From Dehalococcoidales bacterium (GTDB lineage Bacteria > Chloroflexota > Dehalococcoidia > Dehalococcoidales > UBA3254), in NCBI GenBank assembly GCA_016926695.1, contig JAFGOB010000173.1, positions 1-13,534 of the forward strand: 13,534 nucleotides of DNA, written 5' to 3'. This document shows, piece by piece, positions 6,715-13,534 of this stretch; position 1 is the stretch's first letter; every line of letters begins with the position of its first letter. Both the position numbers and the translations under genes were made by a program. The notes beneath the pieces were generated by a model. The model was not told the origin of the DNA, did not search any database, and saw only the letters and a list, made by a program, of their open reading frames with translations.

Positions 6715-7743
6715 ATGAATAGCTGTTATGCGGCTGATAATACAACCAGATTTGGACTTATGATGAGAATACGCAAATATGACAAACAACAGGGAATAAC
6801 GGATTTCACGACATGGAGATTTCTAAACCTTGCCAGGAACTCTATCTATAGATTAAGGGAGCTGGAATTAGCCCCCTTTGGGCTAACAGTTGAACAGTCC
6901 ATCACACTCTCTATACTAATCAATCGAGGAGGTGCAGCTTCCTCGAAAACCCTCGAAGAGCTAACCCTGCGGCAGCATCATTCTATTTCCACGCTGGTCA
7001 ACCGGATGATCAAAATAAAACTGGTAAATAAGAGCAAGATTTCTGATAGAAAAAAAAATGAAATCCTGATTTCTGAATATGGCGCATCCTTGTACAAAAA
7101 GGTCCCCATTTGTTCTCTTGAATCGGTTTTTTCCTCTTTAAAGGAAATTGATCGAAAGCAATTCAGTGACTGTTTGAATGCACTATTAAAAAAAGCCCGG
7201 GATTTGCTGGGAATATCCTTTGTTCCTCCTTTCCTGCTTAAACCGGTTAACGAAAGGGATACCGGGAAAAAATATGTTCAAGAAAATCAGGACAACAGGG
7301 AGCTAACTGATTTTGAGTTATGGATGCTCTTGAACCGCACAAGAAACTCTCTCTATAGAGTAAGGGAGCTGGAACTGGCACAATTCAATCTAACCGTTGA
7401 ACAATCGGCAATCATGTATCTTCTCATCAATCGAGGCGGGGCAGTCACAGCTAAGACTATTGAAGAAATTACCATGCGGCAGCATCATTCTATTTCCACG
7501 TTAATAAACCGTATGATGAAGATGAAACTGGTTACCCGGAGAAAAAATCCGGTGACCCAAAAACCTGAAATCCAGATTACTGAATATGGAGAAGACCTTT
7601 ACAAGCAAGTCCCTGCCCATTCCATTGAAATGCTCTTCGCTAATGTGAAGGAAACGGATATAATACTGCTGTTCAACTGTTTGAACATACTTCTGGAAAA
7701 AGCCCGGGACTTACTGGGGTTATCCTGCCACCAGCCATCTTAA
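6715..7743 (+). CDS. tandem two-domain MarR-family regulator
   Basis: The protein (about 340 residues) holds two complete MarR-like winged-helix domains. Domain 1 starts at D-F-T-T-W (6802) and domain 2 at D-F-E-L-W (7309), exactly 507 bp apart. Both show LTVEQS, a shared core LINRGGA, RQHHSIST (recognition helix), NRMxKxKLV and a wing ending EYG, then a dimerisation tail KARDLLG. A 25-bp stretch is identical in both copies (6969-6993 and 7476-7500), so the gene arose by internal duplication. Ordinary MarR proteins are single-domain homodimers of about 150 residues; this one could fold as a one-chain dimer. Domain 2 lacks the Asp-Arg/Lys pair in the wing seen as SDRKK in domain 1. The start is unsettled: TTG 6697, ATG 6715 or the ATG pair at 6760/6763, all with poor ribosome sites. 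It probably controls the flanking catabolic operons. Confidence 0.82.
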   Translation: MNSCYAADNTTRFGLMMRIRKYDKQQGITDFTTWRFLNLARNSIYRLRELELAPFGLTVEQSITLSILINRGGAASSKTLEELTLRQHHSISTLVNRMIKIKLVNKSKISDRKKNEILISEYGASLYKKVPICSLESVFSSLKEIDRKQFSDCLNALLKKARDLLGISFVPPFLLKPVNERDTGKKYVQENQDNRELTDFELWMLLNRTRNSLYRVRELELAQFNLTVEQSAIMYLLINRGGAVTAKTIEEITMRQHHSISTLINRMMKMKLVTRRKNPVTQKPEIQITEYGEDLYKQVPAHSIEMLFANVKETDIILLFNCLNILLEKARDLLGLSCHQPS

Positions 7744-7871
7744 GTAAAATTTTCCAATAACCCGTTGGAACAACCACAAAGTTGTGCGGTCAGCGCATTC
7801 AACATTTCTTTCCGTTGCTTTACGAAAAACCTCTAACCTTTGATCAACATCAGCCCCTGATTGGTCGATTA
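7744..7871. other. spacer behind the regulator, no gene
   Basis: I see no gene here. Weak dyads (CCAA/TTGG near 7754-7769 and ACAAC/GTTGT near 7770-7787) are present without a T-run, so I do not call a terminator. Confidence 0.4.
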
Positions 7872-7911
7872 TTGCATATATGTCGTCATATATGACATAA
7901 TAGGCGTTAAG
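7872..7911 (+). promoter_or_regulatory. promoter with palindromic operator, upstream of flavoprotein 2
   Basis: TTGCAT (7872-7877) and CATAAT (7896-7901) are 18 bp apart, the same geometry as at 2331-2360. The 12-bp palindrome GTCATATATGAC (7885-7896) overlaps the -10 box. An extra half-like CATATATG lies at 7875-7882. The 27 bp from 7885 to 7911 are identical to 2344-2370, which points to one regulator acting at both promoters. Confidence 0.6.
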
Positions 7912-7932
7912 ATGATCGAGGGCAGGTTTATG

Positions 7933-8046
7933 AGTGAATTCGAGAATACCCTATAGCTTGTTATGGGGATGAATCGAGGTGGGATTGGGTGGCAACGTTC
8001 CATCTCTCCAGTAGATGCCCCGCAGCTTGTTCCGGGGTCATTCACT
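7933..8046. mobile_element. REP/MITE-like palindromic insert in the leader
   Basis: Compared with the leader of copy 1, this leader carries about 112 extra bases. The insert is bounded by AGTGAAT (7933-7939) and its reverse complement ATTCACT (8040-8046). It holds two similar hairpin units in the same orientation. One is CCC-TATAGCTTGTTAT-GGGG (7949-7968). The other is CCCCG-CAGCTTGTTC-CGGGG (8018-8037). Shared AGCTTGTT loops within GC-rich stems are typical of REP-like elements mobilised by a transposase encoded elsewhere. No coding capacity and no target duplication are seen. Confidence 0.55.
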
Positions 8047-8247
8047 AACGTCTCAGGCTTCCTGTCCGTATTGTTTGAGGGATATGAGCCAGCTATCGCA
8101 AATTGCAGATGCTCTAAATCTACTTCGTAGGAGAAACAATATTTTTTTATGGAGTTAGTGTTTCGGCCAGGCCGACGATCAGCATTGCGTTTCCACCATC
8201 CCTGAAAATGATATAAGGCCAACGAATAAAATTAAAAGGATCATATA
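8047..8247 (+). promoter_or_regulatory. conserved 5' leader of flavoprotein 2
   Basis: This segment resumes the alignment with the copy 1 leader. It shares GTCTCAGG (8050-8057), ACTTCGT followed by GGAGAAACA, and the 25-bp block just upstream of AAAAGGA, with the start codon 7 bp after it. I found no leader peptide kept in both copies and no obvious intrinsic terminator. Confidence 0.4.
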
Positions 8248-9753
8248 ATGCAAGAAATAAAATGGGAAAAAGAGTACGACGTCGTTATAGCAGGATATGG
8301 AGGTTCAGGCATTTCAGCCGCCATCACTGCCCATGATCATGGAGCCAAAGTAATAATCCTGGAGAAAGCGCCTTTTCCCGGGGGAGGGCAGACACGAACT
8401 TCAGGGCTGGGGGCTTGTTTTGTGAGTGATCCGGAGGGGGCAGCCAGATACCTTCATGCGATGTGCTCTATCGGATTGGAAAATGCCGATGTTTCCACCA
8501 GATTATCGGTTACACCTTTGGAAGATTGTCTGATCCTGATGAAGGAGTTGGCACGGAACCCGGATTGGCTCGCATCGATGGGAGTTGATCACAGTTTGAG
8601 AAAAGGAAGCTCAGTGGCGTATGACCATTTTCCGGGAGCCGATTCCTTCGGTCATGTTGTCATTAAAGGCTGGGGCATTAAGTACCTGGAATCTATGAAA
8701 AACCAGCTCGAAAGAAGAGGTATTGAAGTACTGTACGAAACTCCGGTCATCGAACTGGTCCAGGATCTTCAGACCAGAGAAATCAAAGGAGTAATAGCTG
8801 AAAAAAAAGGTAAAGAAGTGGCCATCAAGGCCCAAAAGGGGGTGGTCCTCTGTACCGGTGGTTTTGAGTTCAATGAGGAGATGAAGGCCAATTACCTCAG
8901 ACCCTTCCCGCTCAAGTTTGCCGGATGGCCGTACAATACTGGAGATGGGATCAGGATGGCACAGCGGGCCGGCGCCGACCTGTGGCATATGAATACTTTT
9001 TGTGGATATCTGAACATCTGGGTACCGGAATACAAACCTGCCTGGCTATTGCGTTTTTTCCATGGCATATGGGTTAACCGGTATGGTAAAAGGTTTACCA
9101 GCGAGTATGTTCCTTTCAGACACAACTGGTGGTTGAAAAACTTCGAATATGATCTTGACGAACCTGGTTATACATCTGTTCCAACATATCAGATCTTCGA
9201 CGAAAAAGTGAGAAAAGCAGGCGCAATCAGTGCCAACTCCTCTCACGACCCGGAATACGTTCTCGGAATTCAATCCTTTCCTGCCGATCTGGGAGGCTGT
9301 CCAGAGGGCTGGAGCCACGATAATTCTCAGGAAATTCAAAAAGGCTGGATCAAGAAGGCCGGCACTATAGAAGAGCTTGGAAGGCTTATAGGGGATAAAA
9401 TGGACCCCGTAGCTCTCAGGCAAACTATTGATACGTATAATAGTTATTGTTCACAGGGTAATGATCCGGAGTTTAGCCGTCCGCCGCAGTATTTAAAACC
9501 CCTCCTAACCCCTCCCTTTTACGCGGTTGCCCTGTATCCGGGAGGAATAAATACCTGCGGAGGTCCGCGGAGAAATGGCTACGGACAGGTACTTGACCCA
9601 TACAAAAAGATAATCCCAAGGTTATATTCGGCAGGAGAGATGGGGTCGCTTTGCGGTAACATCTATGCGATAGGGGGTCTGAATGCCGGCGAAATGATGG
9701 CTTCGGGACGTCTGGCTGGAGCAAGCATAGCGGCACTAAATAATTGGGACTGA
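8248..9753 (+). CDS. FAD-dependent oxidoreductase, KstD/fumarate-reductase superfamily (copy 2)
   Basis: This 501-residue paralogue of the gene at 2595 is collinear with it from MQEIKWEKEYDVV to the end. It keeps GYGGSG (16-21), E39 and the Tyr-x3-Gly at Y473 within GNIYAIGG; again there is no fumarate-reductase-type arginine. The first 47 bp, and a block near 9488-9600, are nearly identical to copy 1, while the middle (about residues 290-350) has diverged widely. Examples are SEYVPFRHNW against NECIRFSHNW, and ANSSHDPEYVLGIQ against VSSSDLHGIRGLQ. That middle part would be expected to line the substrate pocket, so the two enzymes may act on different intermediates. It is driven by a matching promoter and leader. 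It is cytoplasmic, with no signal peptide. Confidence 0.85.
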   Translation: MQEIKWEKEYDVVIAGYGGSGISAAITAHDHGAKVIILEKAPFPGGGQTRTSGLGACFVSDPEGAARYLHAMCSIGLENADVSTRLSVTPLEDCLILMKELARNPDWLASMGVDHSLRKGSSVAYDHFPGADSFGHVVIKGWGIKYLESMKNQLERRGIEVLYETPVIELVQDLQTREIKGVIAEKKGKEVAIKAQKGVVLCTGGFEFNEEMKANYLRPFPLKFAGWPYNTGDGIRMAQRAGADLWHMNTFCGYLNIWVPEYKPAWLLRFFHGIWVNRYGKRFTSEYVPFRHNWWLKNFEYDLDEPGYTSVPTYQIFDEKVRKAGAISANSSHDPEYVLGIQSFPADLGGCPEGWSHDNSQEIQKGWIKKAGTIEELGRLIGDKMDPVALRQTIDTYNSYCSQGNDPEFSRPPQYLKPLLTPPFYAVALYPGGINTCGGPRRNGYGQVLDPYKKIIPRLYSAGEMGSLCGNIYAIGGLNAGEMMASGRLAGASIAALNNWD

Positions 9754-9860
9754 AATGATTTCTTCCTAAAGGAGTCTCGATATTTCTTGTGTAGAGATAT
9801 GCCTGTTTTATCGGAAAATGGATATGGGGCACAATCCGTACAGGCATCTGGGGGTAAAAT

Positions 9861-11258
9861 ATGGAAACTGAACCTCACGAAAAAACGATCAGGGAACCCG
9901 CCAGGGAAATCGGGGTTTGCCGGGAAGCCGATGTGGTGGTAGTCGGCGGCGGCCCCGGGGGTATCGGCGCGGCCTTAGCTGCGGCACGGTCCGGGGCTGA
10001 TACCGTACTGATTGAAAGATACGGACATCTGGGGGGTATGGCCAGCGGAGGACTGGTCAATATTATCCCAAACCTGTCTGATATATACGGAGAACAGCAC
10101 ATTGCCGGGATTTGTCAGGAACTGATAGACCGCATGAAAGCAAGAGATGCAGCTTCTTTCCCACCCAGAGAATTCTGGGGCTCAAGCGAGGCCTCACTCG
10201 TCAATTATTATCTCGATGCCAATCTACGGCGTTTTTATATCCGGAAAAATTTGTTTCTCAAAAAAGATATCGTCTTGTATACCGTTCTATTAGACCCGGA
10301 AGTACTTAAAGATGAATTGAACCGGATGGTTGAGGAAGCCGGGGTAGAGCTGTATCTCCATTCATGGGGTGTCCAGGCCATAATAGAAGACAATTGTGTT
10401 AAGGGGATCATCATCGAGAGCAAGTCCGGGAGACAGGCGATTATGGGGAAGGTGGTAATTGACTCCACCGGGGACGGCGACGTTTTTATTTCTGCCGGAG
10501 CCGAATTTATCAGTAATATCGAGCCCCGGCTCAGGATATCCCATCTGGCTTTCTGCTTCTGGATAGCCAATGTCGATCTCAGGAAACTGGAAGGATTCTG
10601 TTCACTACAGCCGGAAAAACATGCCGAGTTAATGAAAGAATTGGCCGCCCTGGGTGGATTTACCAGCTACTTCAAAGGTTTGTTAAAAAACCAGGAGAAC
10701 GTCATCTGGTTTCATCCCCATGTTGCCTGTTCAAGCCAGACGGATGTGAAAGAACTCACCCGGGTTGACATGAGCAGCCGCCGGAAAGCACTGCTGACCT
10801 GGGAATTCCTTAAAAAATTTATTCCCGGCTTTGAAAGGAGTTATATTATGCTCACTGCGCCACAACTGGGGACTACCGGCGGCACACGCATTAAAGGGGA
10901 GTATATTCTCAGTAAGAAGGATATGACTCTGGTAAAACCTTTTGAAGATACTGTCGCGGTTTTCGCCAGCAATGAAGACGGGAAGGTCTCAATGAGGTTT
11001 CCACGTATGTATATTCCCTACCGCAGCCTGGTTCCGCGCAGAATAGAAGGCCTGCTGGTTGCTTGCCGTGCCTTTTCATCAGAAGATACCATAAATGACC
11101 ATTTTAACCTTATTCCGCACTGTCTTTGCTTCGGACAGGCGGCAGGTACAGCGGCTGCCATGGCCGTAAAAAACAGGTCCAGAGTCAGAGATGTAAACTA
11201 TAATGATTTGCAGCACAGGCTGGCTGAACAGGGAGTAATTTTACCTTCGGGAGCCTGA
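9861..11258 (+). CDS. FAD-dependent oxidoreductase, FAD_oxidored (PF12831) type
   Basis: This 465-residue flavoprotein belongs to a different family from its neighbours. The FAD motif GGGPGGIG is at 29-36, followed by LIERYGHLGGMASGGLV, which is diagnostic of PF12831-type enzymes. D201-STGDGD at mid-protein and GQAAGTAAA at 425-433 are the other two family landmarks. Relatives often sit in catabolic clusters with other oxidoreductases, but their reactions are mostly unknown. Residues 1-22 form a charged extension without signal-peptide character. Start ATG 9861 has GGGGG 6 bp upstream. It lies 107 bp after flavoprotein 2 with no terminator between, so the two are probably cotranscribed. Confidence 0.82.
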   Translation: METEPHEKTIREPAREIGVCREADVVVVGGGPGGIGAALAAARSGADTVLIERYGHLGGMASGGLVNIIPNLSDIYGEQHIAGICQELIDRMKARDAASFPPREFWGSSEASLVNYYLDANLRRFYIRKNLFLKKDIVLYTVLLDPEVLKDELNRMVEEAGVELYLHSWGVQAIIEDNCVKGIIIESKSGRQAIMGKVVIDSTGDGDVFISAGAEFISNIEPRLRISHLAFCFWIANVDLRKLEGFCSLQPEKHAELMKELAALGGFTSYFKGLLKNQENVIWFHPHVACSSQTDVKELTRVDMSSRRKALLTWEFLKKFIPGFERSYIMLTAPQLGTTGGTRIKGEYILSKKDMTLVKPFEDTVAVFASNEDGKVSMRFPRMYIPYRSLVPRRIEGLLVACRAFSSEDTINDHFNLIPHCLCFGQAAGTAAAMAVKNRSRVRDVNYNDLQHRLAEQGVILPSGA

Positions 11259-11287
11259 AATTGTGTTGTACTGGGTGAGGTGAAAAG

Positions 11288-11608
11288 GTGAAGGAGATTC
11301 TAAATAATAAAGTGGCAGTAGTCACCGGTGGGGGCCGGGGAATCGGGCGAGCCCATTGTTTGGCGCTGGCTGAACAGGGAGCCAGAGTAGTGGTCAATGA
11401 CCCGGGGGTCAACCTGGATGGCAAGGGCCTGGACAAAACACCGGCGGAGGTGTACTCCACCCCACCACCCATTGCAGATATTAAGGAATCGATAATACAA
11501 TCCAAAATAATCGGAATACCGGTATTCAACCCTGTAAGGATAGCAGGACCCCACTTTAACCGGAGTGATTCCTGTCCAGACAATGGGGTCCATCTCATAT
11601 CCTACTAA
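11288..11608 (+). pseudogene. short-chain dehydrogenase/reductase, truncated after the cofactor site
   Basis: From GTG 11288 (with GAGGTG a few bases upstream) the first 55 residues are a clean SDR N-terminus: [16 protein letters not shown] with TGGGRGIG at 13-20, then [16 protein letters not shown] and TPAE. The NDxG plus 'D-G-x-G' style resembles the hydroxyacyl/hydroxysteroid dehydrogenase branch (MFE-2-like). Similarity ends near 11452. The remaining residues ([11 protein letters not shown] onward) are unrelated and stop at 11606-11608. The Ser-Tyr-Lys catalytic residues and about 200 further residues are missing. The gene begins 29 bp after the previous stop, so it was once part of the operon. 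It is almost certainly inactive. Confidence 0.8.
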
Positions 11609-11640
11609 CTGGAAAGAATAGAATTCTATATAAGTGAGGT
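11453..11640. other. foreign segment replacing the rest of the SDR gene
   Basis: This stretch begins where SDR similarity stops and runs to the ribosome binding site of the last gene. It contains a perfect 14-bp palindrome, GAATACCGGTATTC (11514-11527). Its minus strand is open in two frames over most of the length, but I recognise no protein. It may be an insertion remnant or a deletion scar. I cannot identify the source. Confidence 0.4.
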
Positions 11641-11652
11641 ATAAGGAAAGAT

Positions 11653-13197
11653 ATGAAAAACACCACCAAATATAGCTTTGAAACTCCCCCTGCTCCCATC
11701 CCGGCCAGTAAGATTAAGGAAACTGTGAAAGCGGAAGTTGTTATAATTGGCTCCGGTACTGCTGGCTTAGTTTGTGCTAACTCTGCGATAGAAAATGGAG
11801 CTAAGGTCATCTTAATTTCTGCCAGTTCCTATCCTGTCTCTCGGGGAGGCTCGATACATGCTATCAACAGTAAGCTTACCCGTCAGCTAGGGATTAAATA
11901 TGATATTGGTAAAAATTTCAAACAAGAGATAGACAGAGCAGCAGGCAGAATTGACCAGGCTAAATGGAGTCTGTTTGCTAACAAGAGCGGCGAAGCAATG
12001 GATTGGCTTATAGATAAAATGGAAGCCGCAGGTTATAAAACAGATCTTGAGAGAGGGGTAGAGGATCCTGACGGCATAATATCAGCATTTCCCGGATCAC
12101 ACGGTTTTCTAGGCGGGAAAATCAACACCATAGGTCGGGGGCAGCCATTGGTGGTGAAGACCCTGGCTAGTCTAGCTCAAGCAGCGGGGGGTAAGATTTA
12201 TTATAAGACCGTGGCGAAGCAGCTAATCCGCGAGAAACGTAATACCGGCCGGGTAACTGCGGTCATTGCCCAGAATGCCGAAGGTGAATACATAAAGTAT
12301 GTCGGCTCTAAAGCCATTGTGCTGGCCACCGGAGACTTCACCAGAGATAGGGAAATGGTTGCCAAATATTGTCCGGAAGCGTTGCCTTTTGTAAAAATCA
12401 CTCCGTTAAACTATAATGCAGGACGTATTTGGGGCGGGATTTATGCTGGCGATGGCCATAAGATGGGATTATGGGTAGGTGCCGCCTGGCAGCAGATCTT
12501 TCCGAATGCCCCGTTGCTAAGAGGTGGGATAGGTCCGCAGACTCAGCCATATACCAGTTTTAAAGGACTGGTGGTTAACAAAAATGCAGAGCGCTATTCC
12601 AGCGAGGATGTCAATAGTACGCATGCCGGTTTTCTTCAGATGAATCAGCCGGAGCGGAAAATCTTTGCCATCTGGGACTCAGATTATGGACAGAAGATGG
12701 CACCCTGGTATCCCAGGCAATGTCCCCATGGCGGTCTTCCCTTAAAGGTAGAAGATGTAGTGGCGGGTTGGGAGGTCGCTGTTAAAGCAGGTACCATTTT
12801 CAAGGCAGATACTATCGAAGAGTTGGCAGAGAAGCTGGGTTTGGACGCAGGTATGCTTCAGGCCACAGTCGACCGCTATAACGGCTTCTGCAAGAAAGGC
12901 AAGGATGAAGACTTCTTTAAAAGACCGGGCTTACTCATACCGGTGAAAAAAGGGCCGTTTTATGGACAGACGACCGATAAAATCTGGTTGTTAATGGTTT
13001 CCGGTGGCCTGCGTACCAATCTTAAAATGCAGGTTCTGGATACTAAAGATAAGGTTATACCCGGCCTGTACGCTGCAGGCACTATCATAGGTGATATGTT
13101 TGCAAACTACTATTCCTTCATGCCATCGGGAATTAATCTGGGCGCTCTCTGTTTAACATTCCCCTACCTGATTGGTAAGGAAATCTCTATGATTTAA
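11653..13197 (+). CDS. FAD-binding oxidoreductase, fumarate-reductase/KstD superfamily (divergent)
   Basis: This 514-residue flavoprotein has GSGTAG at 33-38, preceded by a 26-residue extension without signal-peptide character. It continues with SRGGSIHAIN, a mid-domain block GDGHKMGLWVGAA and a C-terminal GLYAAGTIIGDMFANYYSFMPSGINLG. It belongs to the FAD_binding_2 family but is only distantly related to the two paralogues in this window. The active-site arginine of fumarate reductases is not at its usual place; Y486-Y487 stand near there. A dehydrogenase or ene-reductase role on an unknown small molecule is likely. No haem or flavinylation motif is present, so electrons must come from a soluble donor. 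Start ATG 11653 has AAGGA 5 bp upstream. Confidence 0.82.
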   Translation: MKNTTKYSFETPPAPIPASKIKETVKAEVVIIGSGTAGLVCANSAIENGAKVILISASSYPVSRGGSIHAINSKLTRQLGIKYDIGKNFKQEIDRAAGRIDQAKWSLFANKSGEAMDWLIDKMEAAGYKTDLERGVEDPDGIISAFPGSHGFLGGKINTIGRGQPLVVKTLASLAQAAGGKIYYKTVAKQLIREKRNTGRVTAVIAQNAEGEYIKYVGSKAIVLATGDFTRDREMVAKYCPEALPFVKITPLNYNAGRIWGGIYAGDGHKMGLWVGAAWQQIFPNAPLLRGGIGPQTQPYTSFKGLVVNKNAERYSSEDVNSTHAGFLQMNQPERKIFAIWDSDYGQKMAPWYPRQCPHGGLPLKVEDVVAGWEVAVKAGTIFKADTIEELAEKLGLDAGMLQATVDRYNGFCKKGKDEDFFKRPGLLIPVKKGPFYGQTTDKIWLLMVSGGLRTNLKMQVLDTKDKVIPGLYAAGTIIGDMFANYYSFMPSGINLGALCLTFPYLIGKEISMI

Positions 13198-13416
13198 CCT
13201 TTCTTAACAAGTGAATTGAGGACTTTTTCATTTTGACTTTATTAAGGGTAAAAAATGTCGCATCATCAGAGGCAGGGGTAAAGCAGTTTAGAAAAGAAGA
13301 AGCCGAGGGAAAACGAGCCAATAGTATGAGACCTCCTGAAGCGAATAGCTCTCTCGTAGTGTTTTGGCATCTGATGCAGCAGATAATGTCAATGGGTGCA
13401 TTTTCGATAGTGGCCA
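13198..13416. other. right intergenic stretch, no gene recognised
   Basis: A 62-codon plus-strand frame (13233-13421, TTG start) exists, but it has no ribosome binding site or recognisable motif and runs into the repeat array, so I do not call it a gene. No intrinsic terminator is evident after the last flavoprotein. Confidence 0.4.
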
Positions 13417-13534
13417 TTTAGAGCCAGGCGCTTTTTCTATCTATCGCGATGAATAATCCGGGATACATTGCGCCACGGTTCCGGTCTTAGAGAGCCAGGC
13501 TTCCGGCGTTTTGAGAGCCACTATTCCGGATATA
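13417..13534 (-). mobile_element. probable end of an IS21-family element (multiple terminal repeats)
   Basis: Related units recur to the window edge. GAGAGCCA lies at 13490-13497 and 13513-13520, a variant GCGCCA ends at 13475 and GAGCCA at 13421-13426. TTCCGG follows at 13479-13484, 13501-13506 and 13524-13529. The last three units are spaced 22 and 23 bp apart. Read on the minus strand they form TTCCGG-less-common reverse units ending TGGCTCTC. Arrays of this kind, about two helix turns apart, are transposase-binding repeats at the ends of IS21-type elements. The transposase genes would lie beyond the window. The family name is from memory and the outer tip is not fixed. Confidence 0.5.

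Noticed and set aside
7754..7787. Possible terminator behind the double-MarR gene
   Set aside because: The stems are only 4-5 bp and no T-run follows.
9800..9940. Frame starting ATG 9800 with KIWKLNLTKK, faintly like the start of aldehyde:ferredoxin oxidoreductases
   Set aside because: The match is only a few residues and the frame runs out of phase into a well-supported flavoprotein.
13233..13421. 62-codon plus-strand frame at the right edge
   Set aside because: It has a TTG start, no ribosome binding site and no recognisable motif, and it overlaps the repeat array.

Overview
The window looks like chromosomal DNA of an anaerobic Gram-positive bacterium of the Clostridia / Peptococcaceae type. 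This is an inference from moderate base composition, purine-rich ribosome binding sites, the style of the encoded proteins and the mix of FAD oxidoreductases with toxin-antitoxin and insertion-sequence debris. No rRNA, tRNA or CRISPR array is visible.

Region 1 (1-2330) is a decayed accessory zone. It holds a broken serine-recombinase tail on the minus strand (230-645), an intact MntA-HepT type VII toxin-antitoxin pair (824-1482), a truncated HigA-like antitoxin N-terminus (1495-1647), a DUF2442 pseudogene with two in-frame stops (1710-1973), and a stretch with no recognisable gene.

Region 2 (2331-6526) is a plus-strand operon behind a promoter with a 14-bp palindrome between its -35 and -10 boxes. 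It encodes a KstD/fumarate-reductase-like flavoprotein, an isochorismatase-fold protein whose usual catalytic residues appear replaced, a DUF3237 protein and a zinc-dependent polyol dehydrogenase of the erythritol/L-threitol type.

Region 3 (6608-7743) is a separately promoted regulator made of two MarR-like domains in one chain, an internal duplication with a period of exactly 507 bp.

Region 4 (7872-13197) begins with a second copy of the region-2 promoter and leader. This copy carries a palindromic REP/MITE-like insert of about 114 bp. It is followed by a paralogue of the first flavoprotein, a PF12831-type FAD oxidoreductase, a short-chain dehydrogenase cut off after about 55 residues, and a fourth FAD oxidoreductase. 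The right edge (13417-13534) carries repeats spaced 22-23 bp apart that resemble the end of an IS21-family element.

Taken together, the genes suggest an inducible, soluble, redox-heavy catabolic pathway. Four flavoproteins would dehydrogenate or reduce a cyclic or enone-type substrate. The polyol dehydrogenase, the DUF3237 protein and the hydrolase-fold protein would handle side steps, and the double-MarR protein is a candidate controller of the two matching promoters. The substrate cannot be read from the sequence.
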